From Pseudomonas sp. MMS21 TM103 (GTDB taxonomy: Bacteria; Pseudomonadota; Gammaproteobacteria; Pseudomonadales; Pseudomonadaceae): DNA of 64,000 nucleotides. Made by a program: the position numbers and the translations under genes. The notes below the pieces were generated by a model. That model was not told where the DNA came from and did not search any database. It saw only the letters and a program-made list of their open reading frames with translations. Below are positions 17,260-26,482 of this stretch, one piece after another. Every line of letters begins with the position of its first letter. Position 1 is the stretch's first letter. Location of the stretch: the NCBI RefSeq assembly GCF_022132145.1, contig NZ_JAJISP010000002.1, positions 186,001-250,000 on the forward strand, read 5' to 3'.

Positions 17260-17949
17260 ATGAGTGAGCAAGCACAGGCACCGGATCGTACCCTGGTGCC
17301 ACTGACTGGACTGCGCGGAATCATCTCGCGCAGCATGACCCAGGCCTGGCAGGCGCCCCGCGTTGCCCTTGGCCTGGACGTCCCCATGGACGCCCTGCTG
17401 GCACGGGCCAAGGCCATCAGCGCCGAGCGTGGCGTCAAGGTCACCCCGACCGCGCTGATGTTGCAGGCCCTGGCACTGACCCTCAAGGAGCATCCGCGCC
17501 TCAACGCCCTGCTCACCGACAAGGGCATCGAGGAAATCCACGCGGTCAACCTGGCCGTGGCCGTACACACCGACAAGGGTCTGGTGACTCCGGTGATCCG
17601 CGACGCCGAAACCAAGGATGCGGTGCAACTGGCCGAGGAACTGGGGCAGATGGCGACGGCGGCACGCACCGGCAAGCTGGCGCCGGCGGCCTACCAGAAA
17701 GGCACCTTTACCCTGAGCAATCTGGCGGCGGCCGGGATCGACTGGGTGACGCCGATCCTCAACCCGCCCCAGGTCGGCATCCTCGGTGTCGGCCAGACCC
17801 GCGAAGCCGTCGTGGTGCGTGATGGCGTCCCCGCTGTGGCCAAGGTCGCCACCCTCAACCTGGTGTTCGACCACCGCGCGGTGGATGGCTACCCGGCCAG
17901 CCTGTTCCTCCGTGACCTGGGTGCCCGCCTGCAAGCGGCCGAGCTGTAA
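17260..17949 (+). CDS. E2 acyltransferase catalytic domain, lacking lipoyl and subunit-binding domains
   Basis: 229 residues that cover only the 2-oxoacid dehydrogenase acyltransferase domain. The catalytic His205 lies in DHRAVDG, with KGTFTLSNL and the conserved PILNPPQVGILGVG before it. A normal E2 has one to three lipoyl domains and a peripheral-subunit-binding domain in front; here the N terminus goes directly into the catalytic core (LTGLRGIISRSMTQAW). The lipoyl domain is the neighbouring separate protein. It would transfer the acyl group from the lipoyl arm to CoA. Its stop is four bases before the start of the ligase gene. How E1 docks without a subunit-binding domain is unclear. Confidence 0.87.
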   Translation: MSEQAQAPDRTLVPLTGLRGIISRSMTQAWQAPRVALGLDVPMDALLARAKAISAERGVKVTPTALMLQALALTLKEHPRLNALLTDKGIEEIHAVNLAVAVHTDKGLVTPVIRDAETKDAVQLAEELGQMATAARTGKLAPAAYQKGTFTLSNLAAAGIDWVTPILNPPQVGILGVGQTREAVVVRDGVPAVAKVATLNLVFDHRAVDGYPASLFLRDLGARLQAAEL

Positions 17950-17953
17950 GCCC

Positions 17954-18664
17954 ATGACGACCCGGGTCAGGATCAGTCGACTGCAAAGCGGCCAAGCCGA
18001 ACAGTTGTGGATCGACCAGCACCTGGCCACGGGCCTCACGGCCCCGGCACTGGCCTTCATCAACTATCGCAGGCCCTGCCTGATTTACGGTCGCCGCGGT
18101 GGCGACAACGAAGCCGCGCAGGGACGAGCCGCCCTGCTCTACTGCGGCGTGACCCAACGCCGCAGCGGCGGCGGTGCAGTCCTCGCCGGCCCGTGGATGC
18201 TCGGGCTCAATCTGCTGTTGCCCGCCGAACATCCCCGCGCGGCACTCAGTCATGTGCAAGCCTTCAGCTGGTTCGGCCGCTGCTGGCAACACGCATTGGC
18301 CGATCTCGGTATCTCCACCCACCTGGCCACACCCGATGTATTTCAGCAGCACCAGGACCTGGTCCGCCAGCACAGCCTGGACTGGGTCTGCTTTGCCGGT
18401 ATTTCCCACGGCGAACTGCTCGACGCCGACGGCCGCAAGGTGCTCGGCCTGGCTCAGTACCGCGGTCGTTGGGGCACCTTGCTCAGTGCCGGCCTGCTGG
18501 TGGGCCAAACGCCCTGGGAACAACTCGAATTTATTCACTCGGGACACATGCCCGAGTACTCACACCTGCATGCCCTGACGGCACCCGTTCCTCTCGGTGA
18601 GTCCGAGCAGGCCCGCCAGCGCTTGCACACGCACCTGCTTGGTCATTTGCACGACACCCGATAA
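17954..18664 (+). CDS. lipoate-protein ligase A family protein
   Basis: 236 residues of the BPL/LplA/LipB fold. RRSGGGAV (69-76) is the lipoyl-AMP-binding loop, and Lys162 in RKVLGLAQYR corresponds to the catalytic lysine of LplA. There is no accessory C-terminal domain, which in E. coli LplA follows at about residue 245. Its position directly behind the split E2 suggests a ligase dedicated to the unusual lipoyl protein two genes upstream. It could instead be an octanoyltransferase or amidotransferase of the same fold. The ATG at 17954 is taken as the start because it follows the E2 stop by four bases. Confidence 0.8.
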   Translation: MTTRVRISRLQSGQAEQLWIDQHLATGLTAPALAFINYRRPCLIYGRRGGDNEAAQGRAALLYCGVTQRRSGGGAVLAGPWMLGLNLLLPAEHPRAALSHVQAFSWFGRCWQHALADLGISTHLATPDVFQQHQDLVRQHSLDWVCFAGISHGELLDADGRKVLGLAQYRGRWGTLLSAGLLVGQTPWEQLEFIHSGHMPEYSHLHALTAPVPLGESEQARQRLHTHLLGHLHDTR

Positions 18665-18683
18665 CAACAACAGGAAAATGCTC

Positions 18684-20324
18684 ATGCAAAGAACAACGAA
18701 ACACCTCGATGTCGTTACCGCCATCCAGCGCCCTGGACTGCTCAAGACCCTGGCCGTGGTCCTGGGGATTGGCCTGGGGGCAATCGCCACTGGCGCACTG
18801 GCGCAAAACCCTTTTATCCAGGCGCAGCCCATTTCCGAGTCGCTGGAGCCGGCCCGACTGCATGCCGACCAGCAGAGCGAAGTGGCCAAACACCTCAAGG
18901 AGCTGGAGGCGCGCACCGGGCGTAAGCCGAACGTCCTCATCATGCTGGTCGACGACATGGGCTGGGGCGATCCGGGTGCATTCGGCGGTGGCATCGCCAT
19001 CGGCGCACCCACGCCACACATCGACAACATGGCCCGTGCCGGACTGAAGCTGACCTCCACCTACGCCCAACCCACCTGCACCCCGACCCGCTCGGCGATG
19101 ATGACCGGCCGCCTGCCGGCGCGTACCGGCCTGACCCGCCCGACCCTCACCGGCGAGCGGGTACTGGTCAACCCATGGGAAAGCGAGAAGACCGCCGCCG
19201 GCCTGCTCAGCGAAGCCGGCTACATGACTGCCCTGTCGGGCAAGTGGCACCTCGGCGAAGCCGACGGTGGCCAGCCGCACCAGGTGGGTTACAACGAATA
19301 CCTGGGCATCCTCAGTGTGGTCAGTGAAGTGACCCAGGGCCTCGATCCGCGCCGCTACCCGGAGCTGACCCTGAACCCCGAGCGCATGGCCGCGCTGCAC
19401 CAGGTCAGCCACCCTGCCGTAACGGCCGGGCACAAGGGCAAAGCGCTCAAGGTCATCACCGAACTGGACTCGCTGGAAAAAGTCGCGGAGATCGACCAGC
19501 AATTCGCCACCTACTCGGAAGACTTCATCCACCGCGCCGTACAGGCGAAGAAGCCGTTCTACCTGGTGCATTCCTTCTCCCGCGTGCACAACGACAACTT
19601 CCCGGCCAAGGCCTTCACCGGCAAGAGCCCGGCCAGAACGCCCTACAAGGATGCCGTTATAGAAGTCGACGACATCGTCGGCCGTCTGCTGACCAAACTG
19701 AAAGAAGAAGGCGTCGCCGACAACACCCTGGTGTTCTTCACCTCCGACAACGGTGCCAACGAAGACGCCTGGCCGGATGCCGGTTTCCACCCGTGGCGTG
19801 GCGGCAAGGGCACCACCTGGGAAGGCGGTGTGCGGGTCCCCGGTATCGCCTACTGGCCCGGCATGATTGAACCCGGTCGTGAGAGCGATGAGCTGTTCGA
19901 CCTGATGGACCTGTTCAACACCAGCCTGACCCTCGGCGGCGTGAACGTGCCAACCGACCGCTACATCGACGGCGTCGACCAGACCTCCTTCCTGCTTGCC
20001 GATAACGGCCTGAGCAACCGTGAAGCGGTGTTCATGTACAGCGAACGCAACTTCACCGCCCTGCGCTGGAACGAATTCAAGGTGCACTTCAAGGTGTTCC
20101 AGACCCCGGTGCCGGGTTCCAACATCGACGAATCCATGCTGATCGGCACAGGCATGTCGCCCTGGGTCTACAACCTCTACCTCGATCCCAAGGAGATGAA
20201 GAGCGTCGGCCACCGCACCTTCGAGTGGGGCCTGCCGAACATTCTCAACCTGGTCACCCGGCACATGGCCAGTTATCGCCAGTACCCGATGAAGGAGCTT
20301 GGCCTGGCCAAGCCCGTTCAGTAA
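18684..20324 (+). CDS. periplasmic sulfatase, Cys-type (CTPTR)
   Basis: 546 residues with a signal peptide (LKTLAVVLGIGLGAIATGALA, cut before QNP). Asp90-Asp91 in LVDDMGWGD bind the metal. Cys132 in CTPTRSAMMTG is the residue converted to formylglycine and fits the CxPxR rule. The central SGKWHLGE and the SDNGANEDAW segment complete the alkaline-phosphatase-type sulfatase site. It hydrolyses a sulfate (or possibly phosphonate) ester in the periplasm. The start at 18684 has AGGAAA upstream; 18678 is too close to that site. It is the last gene of the site A operon, which links desulfation to the dehydrogenase complex. Confidence 0.87.
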   Translation: MQRTTKHLDVVTAIQRPGLLKTLAVVLGIGLGAIATGALAQNPFIQAQPISESLEPARLHADQQSEVAKHLKELEARTGRKPNVLIMLVDDMGWGDPGAFGGGIAIGAPTPHIDNMARAGLKLTSTYAQPTCTPTRSAMMTGRLPARTGLTRPTLTGERVLVNPWESEKTAAGLLSEAGYMTALSGKWHLGEADGGQPHQVGYNEYLGILSVVSEVTQGLDPRRYPELTLNPERMAALHQVSHPAVTAGHKGKALKVITELDSLEKVAEIDQQFATYSEDFIHRAVQAKKPFYLVHSFSRVHNDNFPAKAFTGKSPARTPYKDAVIEVDDIVGRLLTKLKEEGVADNTLVFFTSDNGANEDAWPDAGFHPWRGGKGTTWEGGVRVPGIAYWPGMIEPGRESDELFDLMDLFNTSLTLGGVNVPTDRYIDGVDQTSFLLADNGLSNREAVFMYSERNFTALRWNEFKVHFKVFQTPVPGSNIDESMLIGTGMSPWVYNLYLDPKEMKSVGHRTFEWGLPNILNLVTRHMASYRQYPMKELGLAKPVQ

Positions 20325-20326
20325 GT

Positions 20327-20358
20327 CGCCGAGACGCCGCGTCAGCGGCGTCTCGGCG
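20327..20358 (+). terminator. hairpin after the sulfatase gene
   Basis: A perfect 14-bp GC-rich stem (20327-20340 with 20345-20358) and a GTCA loop directly after the sulfatase stop codon. There is no T run, so it may act as a weak terminator or protect the mRNA end. Confidence 0.6.
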
Positions 20359-20548
20359 TCTGCTTATTGAGCACCAGGCGTTGCGCAAGACCTAACCATG
20401 TACAACGCCTGGCACCTCAAACCACTGGACGGCGGCGCCCTCGCCGTCTGGCGGAGCCCGGTTCGGAAGACGCCAATGCCTGGTTTCCCCAGCGCGCCGG
20501 CCCTCAAACAGCCGAGACCCTGCAACGCGACCAAGCGCTTGTTGCGCC

Positions 20549-20611
20549 TGTCATGTAATGCATGGCGATTGTCGTCATTTGTTAATTATTTGCACAAAGG
20601 GATCGAATAAT
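20549..20611 (+). promoter_or_regulatory. operator site B and -10 (shared AraC-type motif)
   Basis: Half-site 1 TGTCATGTAATGCATGG (20549-20565) and half-site 2 TGTCGTCATTTGTTAAT (20570-20586) start 21 bp apart. AATAAT (20606-20611) follows after 19 bases. It faces the alcohol dehydrogenase gene and belongs to the same sequence class as sites A and C. Confidence 0.72.
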
Positions 20612-20775
20612 CTTTTGACACCAGCCAGAACAGTCACCTCCAGCGCCGAGGCAACGGGACAGCCCCTTGACCCGGACAACCCGCTAACACTGTTCGGTCA
20701 AGTCCATAGCTATTCGTCGCTCCACAGCCTCGCTACACGAGCGACAACAGTACAACCACAAGAGAGGACAACCCC

Positions 20776-21855
20776 ATGAAAGCGGTCGTAATGCGTGACC
20801 AACAGCTGTTGGTAGACGAAATCCAGGCGCCGACACCAGGCCAAGGCGAAGTACTGGTCAAGACCCTCGCCTGCGGTATCTGCGGTTCCGACCTGCACAT
20901 GTTCCACCATTGCGAGCCGGTGCTGGCCACCTTCAAGCGCGCCAACCTGCCGATCGATTTCGACACCAAGCAGGATGTGGTGTTTGGCCACGAGTTCTGC
21001 GGCGAGGTCCTCGATCATGGTCCCGGCAGTGACAAGAAGCTCAAGGTGGGCACCAAGGTCTGCTCGCTGCCATTCGTGATCCGTGGCGACAAGTTTCACC
21101 ACGTTGGCTATTCCAACCAGTACCCCGGTGGTTACGGCGAGCAGATGGTGCTGGCCGAGCAGATGGTGATGCCGGTACCCGGCGACCTGCCTGCCGATAT
21201 CGCTGCGCTGACCGAGCCGCTGACGGTCGCGGCACATGCCGTCAACCGTGCCCAGCTGAACGGGGATGAGGTGCCGGTGGTCATCGGCTGCGGGCCGATC
21301 GGCCTGGCCGTGATCGCCATCCTCAAGTCGCGTGGCATCGGCCCGGTGGTGGCCTCTGACTTCTCGCCCAAGCGCCGTGCACTGGCGGAAAAACTCGGTG
21401 CCGATATCGTGGTCAACCCCGCCGAGCAGTCGCCCTACCAGTCCTGGCTGCAGGTCGCGGCACCGGAAGGCTACGACATCAACGGCCCGATGGCCCTGCT
21501 CGGTCTCGGCCCGCAACCGCGCCCCTGCGTGGTGTTCGAGTGCGTGGGGATTCCCGGCATGATCCAGCAGGTGATCCAGCATGCGCCGCCGCGTTCGCGC
21601 CTGATCGTCGTCGGCCTGTGCATGGAAACCGACAAGATCGAGCCGGCTGTCGCCATTGGCAAAGAAGCCAACGTGCACTTCTCCTTCGGCTATAACGGCG
21701 AGGAGTTCCATCAGACCCTGCACGCGCTGGCCGATGGCAAGCTCGATGCGTCCCCGATGATCACCGGCCACGTGCCGATGACGGGCGTGGCCGATGCCTT
21801 CAGCACCCTGGCCAAGCCGGATGAGCACGCCAAGATCATCATCACCTTCGAGTGA
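20776..21855 (+). CDS. zinc-dependent alcohol dehydrogenase (MDR)
   Basis: 359 residues. Catalytic zinc ligands are Cys36 in GICGSDLHM and His71-Glu72 in GHEFCGE. The nucleotide motif is GCGPIGLAV. The GroES-like domain comes first, then the Rossmann domain. The four-cysteine structural zinc loop of classical alcohol dehydrogenases is missing, as in the sorbitol/threonine dehydrogenase branch. It oxidises a secondary alcohol or diol with NAD(P). It is preceded by operator B and followed by the repeat protein after about 200 bases. Within the island it could produce the ketone or acyloin used by the split dehydrogenase; that is inference. Confidence 0.87.
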   Translation: MKAVVMRDQQLLVDEIQAPTPGQGEVLVKTLACGICGSDLHMFHHCEPVLATFKRANLPIDFDTKQDVVFGHEFCGEVLDHGPGSDKKLKVGTKVCSLPFVIRGDKFHHVGYSNQYPGGYGEQMVLAEQMVMPVPGDLPADIAALTEPLTVAAHAVNRAQLNGDEVPVVIGCGPIGLAVIAILKSRGIGPVVASDFSPKRRALAEKLGADIVVNPAEQSPYQSWLQVAAPEGYDINGPMALLGLGPQPRPCVVFECVGIPGMIQQVIQHAPPRSRLIVVGLCMETDKIEPAVAIGKEANVHFSFGYNGEEFHQTLHALADGKLDASPMITGHVPMTGVADAFSTLAKPDEHAKIIITFE

Positions 21856-22053
21856 ACCACGGCGTCGACCCTGCAACAGAGGCGCGGGCGATCCATCGCC
21901 GTGGCAGTGGTCGCCCTTGTCAGACAGAGGCAGCGCCAACCGCAACTACCCGATGAAGGACCTGGGCCCAACTGGGCCCCATCCCCGTTCAATGACCCCC
22001 AGAAGCGCGAGCCACAAGCCTGTGCTTCTACCCTCACACCCTGGAGCGAAGCG

Positions 22054-22842
22054 ATGAACACACAGGAATGGCAGCCCTGCCCGATCGACATGCACGATCT
22101 CGACCTGGCCGGCGAAGGCCTGCAGCAACACTGGGAAGCCCTGCACCAGGGGTGCCCGGAGTCGTTCCCGGCAGATCCGGCTGTTCAGGATGCCTGGCGC
22201 CACTACCACTTGGGCGAGTTCGCCCAGGCCTATGAGCAAGGCCTCGCCGCCGGAGGAGTAGGCGTGGTTCCGGCAGCCTTCGCGGCCACTATCTATGCGC
22301 AGTACATCGAAACCGATGACAAGCGCCGTGGCGCACTGTTCAAGCAGGTCATGAAGCTTTGCGAAGAAGCCGAGGATGCCGGCCTGGTCAGCGCCAACCT
22401 GCACTACATCCATGCGGTAGCCATGGGCCGCTACAGCCAGTCGATCTCCATCATCGAAGCCCTGGCCCAGGGCTTCGGCGGGCGCATCAAGGAGCAGCTG
22501 CAGAAGTGCCTGGAACTGTCGCCCAGGCACCCGGAAGCCCACGCCACCTTCGCCGGCTGGCACGCGGCGATCTCCGACCAGGCTGGCGCCCTGATGGGCC
22601 GCATGCTCTATGGCGCCACCCAGGACGGCGCACATGAGCACTATGAGCAAGCCGTCGATTACGCCCCCCAGGCCCTGATACCGCGCACCGAGTACGCGCG
22701 CGGCCTGGAAGTGATGTACGGCGACAAGGAAGCGGACATTCGCGGCCACCTGGAGCAGGCCATGCAGCTCAAGGCTCTGGACGCCATGGAGCGCCTCGAC
22801 CAGCAGGCCGCCCGCGAGCACCTGGCCCGCCTGATCGCCTGA
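22054..22842 (+). CDS. uncharacterised TPR-like protein
   Basis: 262 residues, cytosolic, helical throughout. Repeats of TPR size can be seen: AWRHYHLGEFAQAYEQGLAA near residue 45, GGRIKEQLQKCLELSPRHPE near 150, and HEHYEQAVDYAPQALIPRTE near 195. I cannot assign a function. GGAG eight bases before ATG 22054 fixes the start. It probably shares the operon of the alcohol dehydrogenase. A role as an assembly or scaffolding partner is possible but unsupported. Confidence 0.6.
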   Translation: MNTQEWQPCPIDMHDLDLAGEGLQQHWEALHQGCPESFPADPAVQDAWRHYHLGEFAQAYEQGLAAGGVGVVPAAFAATIYAQYIETDDKRRGALFKQVMKLCEEAEDAGLVSANLHYIHAVAMGRYSQSISIIEALAQGFGGRIKEQLQKCLELSPRHPEAHATFAGWHAAISDQAGALMGRMLYGATQDGAHEHYEQAVDYAPQALIPRTEYARGLEVMYGDKEADIRGHLEQAMQLKALDAMERLDQQAAREHLARLIA

Positions 22843-23380
22843 TCCCCTTGCCCCGCCTAGCCATCGGTGCGGTCATAGGCGGGCGCATCAGCCCCAGCGG
22901 ACGGTCAATCGTCGATGCAGAGAAGGCTGCTGGCCACCCTCTCTGGCGCAACCCCGGCCACGGGCAGCGGCTTGACTACCACTCGATCGCGCCCGAACTC
23001 CTTGGCACAGCACAACGCCTGATCCGCAATTGGCGATCCGTATCATGGCTTCGAGGCTGCCGGATGCCTGAGGCGAAGCGCTGGCGCCAACGCTGACGGA
23101 GCAAGCAATCGATAGCCCCTCGCCCAACGCGTTCCGGCTGTCGACGCATCTCACGCGGATTTGTTGGCTGAGCGAGCAATTGGGTAGCAGCGCTATGGCA
23201 AGCTCATGGATGGCTTGACGGTCAAGCAGACCACTCAACTGGTCACGGTCAGCGCCGGCAGATTTGAGTAACCGTCCAGCTCAAGGTACCGCCGACCAAT
23301 TGCTGGACGACGGGTTGCCTTGTTACAGCGCAGCAGGGAAGCAATGGCGCCAGAAAGTCTTCTGGCGCAGGTGCGACGAC
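22843..23380. other. convergent intergenic region
   Basis: 538 bases between two convergent genes, with no credible coding sequence. Two hairpins could terminate them: 22852-22883 (8-bp stem, long loop) for the plus-strand gene and 23347-23368 (9-bp stem, AGTC loop) for the minus-strand ligase. Confidence 0.45.
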
Positions 23381-24991
23381 TCAGTGGGGCCACTGGTAAT
23401 CGGCGAAACGCTCGCGCAGGTCCTTCTTGCTGACCTTGCCGGTGGCCGTGTGCGGCAACTCCTCGACCAGTTCGCAGGCGTCCGGCAGCCACCACTTGGC
23501 CACTTTGCCCTCCAGGAAACCGATAAGTTCCGCCGACTGTGGCGCATGGTCGGGCCGCGCCACCACAACCATCAGGGGGCGTTCTCCCCAGCGCGGATGC
23601 GCCAGACCAATGACCGCGGCCTCGGCCACCGCCGGATGGGCCATGACGGCGTTCTCGATATCGATCGAGCTGATCCACTCGCCGCCGGACTTGATCACAT
23701 CCTTGGTGCGGTCGGTAATCTGCATGTAACCCTGGGCGTCGAGCATCGCCACATCGCCCGTGTCGAACCACTCGCCACCGGGCTCCTTGCCGAAATAGCC
23801 ACTGCACACCCAGGGACCGCGTACCTGCAGTGCGCCGGCACTCTTGCCATCGCGCGGCAGTTCGGCGCCTTGCTCGTCGACAAGCCGCATGCGCACACCA
23901 AACATCTGCCGACCGGCCTTGACCCGCTGCTCCCCGCGAGCGCGCTCATCGAGCTGGGCATACCAGGGCTGTTCGCGATTGTAGGAGCCGAGCGGACTGG
24001 TTTCGGTCATGCCCCAGCCAACCTCCAGGGCCACCCCATGCCGCTGCATGGTTTCGATCAGCGCCAACGGGCAGGCCGAGCCCCCGGACACCGCCCGGGT
24101 CAGGCTGGGAATCGACTCGCCGGTCTTTTCCAGATACGTGGTCAGGGCGAGCCAGACGGTCGGCACGCCCAGGGCGAAACTCACGCCCTCATCATTGATC
24201 AGACTGGCCAGGGTCGCCCCATCGCCAGCCTTGGGCCCTGGCAGCACCAGCTTGGCGCCGACCATGGCGGCGTTATAAGGCATACCCCAGGCATTGACGT
24301 GGAACATCGGCACGATCGGCAGCACGCTGTCGCTGGCGCGCAGGCCGACCGCATCCGCCAGGTTGCCGGCCAGGCTATGCAGCACGGTGCTGCGGTGGCT
24401 GTAGAGCACGCCCTTGGGATTTCCGGTCGTACCGGACGTGTAGCAGAGCCCGCTGGGGGTGCGTTCCTCCACTTCGGGCCAGTCATAATGCGGCGTCTGC
24501 GCCGCCAGCAGCGCTTCATAGCTCTTCAGTTCGAGCAGCGTCGAACCCGGCAGCTCCGCCTCGGCGCAGAGCACGACGATGTGGCGCACGTCAGACAACT
24601 GCTCGTGCAGCGTCTCCAGCAGGGGAACGAACTGGGGGTCGACGAAGATGGCTTCGTCCGCGGCATCGTTGATGATGAAGGCAACCTGTTCGGCGAACAG
24701 GCGCGGGTTGATGGTGTGGCAGACCCGGCCGGAGCAAGGCAGCGCGTAGTAGAGCTCGAAATGGCGGTAGTCGTTCCAGGCCAAGGTGGCGACTCGCGCG
24801 CCTGGGCTGATCTCCAGGCGGTCGAGCGCATTGGCCAGCTGGCGGGCACGGGCGAAGGCGGCCGCATAGGTGTAGCGATGACGCTGCCCCGTGCCGAGCA
24901 CGGAGACAATCTCAACATTGCCGGCGATCTCTTCGGCATGCTGCATGATCATGCGGATATTGAGCTGGTCCTTCATCATCAGGTCTTGCAT
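23381..24991 (-). CDS. AMP-forming acyl-CoA ligase
   Basis: 536 residues of the adenylate-forming superfamily. The ATP motif [12 protein letters not shown] lies near residue 190, followed by [20 protein letters not shown] and [15 protein letters not shown]. The C-terminal lysine in [15 protein letters not shown] is the adenylation lysine. It activates a carboxylic acid, probably medium- or long-chain or branched, to its CoA thioester. GGAG lies six bases before the start. It is monocistronic and has operator site K about 130 bases upstream, which ties it to the island regulon. Confidence 0.88.
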   Translation of the reverse strand: MQDLMMKDQLNIRMIMQHAEEIAGNVEIVSVLGTGQRHRYTYAAAFARARQLANALDRLEISPGARVATLAWNDYRHFELYYALPCSGRVCHTINPRLFAEQVAFIINDAADEAIFVDPQFVPLLETLHEQLSDVRHIVVLCAEAELPGSTLLELKSYEALLAAQTPHYDWPEVEERTPSGLCYTSGTTGNPKGVLYSHRSTVLHSLAGNLADAVGLRASDSVLPIVPMFHVNAWGMPYNAAMVGAKLVLPGPKAGDGATLASLINDEGVSFALGVPTVWLALTTYLEKTGESIPSLTRAVSGGSACPLALIETMQRHGVALEVGWGMTETSPLGSYNREQPWYAQLDERARGEQRVKAGRQMFGVRMRLVDEQGAELPRDGKSAGALQVRGPWVCSGYFGKEPGGEWFDTGDVAMLDAQGYMQITDRTKDVIKSGGEWISSIDIENAVMAHPAVAEAAVIGLAHPRWGERPLMVVVARPDHAPQSAELIGFLEGKVAKWWLPDACELVEELPHTATGKVSKKDLRERFADYQWPH

Positions 24992-25147
24992 GGCAAACTC
25001 CAGATTGTTGTCGTTGTCAGGAGACTTGAGGAGCAGGCCAGCAGGCGGAAGATGCCGCCGCTCGGGCAGCAGGTCCCCACCCGGCTATCGGGACAGCGCC
25101 TCAAATGTGCTTGGTGGTGGGAGGTTGCCCGCAACGACCGTTGAGAA

Positions 25148-25185
25148 CTTAGCAATTTGCGCCAACCGACTGACATTTCCTGACG
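25148..25185 (-). promoter_or_regulatory. operator site K (shared AraC-type motif)
   Basis: On the minus strand, half-site 1 is CGTCAGGAAATGTCAGT (25169-25185) and half-site 2 TGGCGCAAATTGCTAAG (25148-25164), starting 21 bp apart. No convincing -10 is seen at the expected distance. It faces the acyl-CoA ligase gene. Confidence 0.55.
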
Positions 25186-25282
25186 GCCTGCCCGGCAGAC
25201 TGAGCGTCGCGGCTGCCGGGCTACAGCCAGCAACCGCCACTTGCCGTAAGCCGTTCTGCCGCACCGGCAAGGCCTGTCGAAA

Positions 25283-26482
25283 CTAGGGATTGAGACCGTC
25301 GTGGGTGACCGCCGGCTTCGCCGGTCGAGGCAGGCGCGCCGCAGCAGCGAGCAGGGCCTTGGGATCCCAGGCGACCACGTTCCTGCCGTAGCGGTAAACC
25401 AGCAACTGCTGTCGAGCCTGCTGCAGCCCCGGCAACTGCTCGCTCGCGGACGGGTGCAGGGCGAGCCAGGCATCCAGGGTCACTTCCGTCTCTGCCGCCT
25501 GTCTCGCGTGACAGGCCTCGCGCAGCCGGCGCCAGCGGCGGCGCCGCTCAGCGCGGGCGGCAAGCCACTGGCGCCAGGCCTGCGGTGCGAAGCGCCACAG
25601 CAACACGGCCAGCAGGACCAGCAGCACGCCGCCAGCCAGCAGCCAACGCCAGAGCGGTGCCGGCGCGTCCTGCACCGCGGCGCGTGGGGCAATCTGCAGG
25701 ATCCTGGATGGCAGGGCCAGCGTCTGCCAGCGGCCGCTGCGGGTATCGCGCCACCGCAGCTCGATCGCCGGCAGTACCACGCTACCCGGCCTGGTGAACA
25801 GGTAACGCACCGTCTCGCGACTGATCCGCCGCCGCTCGCCGCGCTGATCGTCCAGCTCCAGCCGGGGCGCCGTGCGATACAGGCGTACGCCAGCCGGCGT
25901 GGCCAACGGCGCGCGCGGCGGCAGCAAATTGCCGGCGTCATGCAGTTCGGTGGTGAGCTGGCGAACCAGCACGTCGCCCACCTGCAAGGTGGCGGCGGCC
26001 GGCTCGTAGCTGTCGCTGAGCGACAGCTGTCCAGGCCCGGCCTCCTGCGCCTGCGCCGCACTACCCGCCCCGGCCGGCCTGACCTGGAAATGCCGGCTCG
26101 GCAACGGCAGGCGCGCTTCCAGCGGCTGCCCGTCCTCGCCGGCAAAACGCAGGCGGATCTCGGCAGGCGCCAATTCATGCTCGCCCGCTGGCAGTGGCGG
26201 CAGCTGGTAGCGGCGGGTGATCCCGGCGTAGGTCTGGCCATCGATCCGCTCGACCCGATTGGCCGAACCGCCGACCTGCTCGGCCAGGGTGCCGTCGCGC
26301 AAGCGCAACGGCTGCACCACCGGTGGCGCGAGGAAGTAGTTCGGCACCAGTATCTGCAATTCCAGCACCGGTGCCTGGCCGGCGACCAGCTCGCCTTCCG
26401 GCTCGACCTTCATCCGCACGAACGGCTCGCCCGCCCAGGCGAGCGGCGCCAGCAGCACCAGTAGCAGGATCCAGGCTCTCAT
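25283..26482 (-). CDS. BatD-like protein
   Basis: 399 residues. An N-terminal signal peptide (ILLLVLLAPLAWA) is followed by Ig-like beta domains (VAGQAPVLELQILVPNYF, RYLFTRPGSVVLPAIELRW). A membrane segment lies near residue 280 (LLAGGVLLVLLAVLLW) and a basic cytosolic tail ends the chain. This order matches BatD of the aerotolerance (Bat) operons. It is the last gene of the MoxR operon and overlaps the VWA-TPR gene by four bases. Bat proteins are thought to form a membrane complex with the MoxR ATPase that assists assembly of other proteins; the target here is unknown. Confidence 0.8.
   Translation of the reverse strand: MRAWILLLVLLAPLAWAGEPFVRMKVEPEGELVAGQAPVLELQILVPNYFLAPPVVQPLRLRDGTLAEQVGGSANRVERIDGQTYAGITRRYQLPPLPAGEHELAPAEIRLRFAGEDGQPLEARLPLPSRHFQVRPAGAGSAAQAQEAGPGQLSLSDSYEPAAATLQVGDVLVRQLTTELHDAGNLLPPRAPLATPAGVRLYRTAPRLELDDQRGERRRISRETVRYLFTRPGSVVLPAIELRWRDTRSGRWQTLALPSRILQIAPRAAVQDAPAPLWRWLLAGGVLLVLLAVLLWRFAPQAWRQWLAARAERRRRWRRLREACHARQAAETEVTLDAWLALHPSASEQLPGLQQARQQLLVYRYGRNVVAWDPKALLAAAARLPRPAKPAVTHDGLNP

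Larger units (their letters stand above)
20325..20775. other. intergenic region with hairpin and operator B
   Basis: 451 bases with no gene. The stretch 20360-20540 is featureless. Operator site B lies at 20549-20611 and is followed by a leader of about 165 bases to the alcohol dehydrogenase start. Confidence 0.5.

Noticed and set aside
15820..18063. Very long open frame on the minus strand (about 747 codons) opposite the dehydrogenase operon
   Set aside because: It lies antisense to five well-recognised genes, has no family pattern and reflects GC-rich codon bias. The same holds for 23264-25144, 35497-37737, 18531-20264 and 29414-31228.
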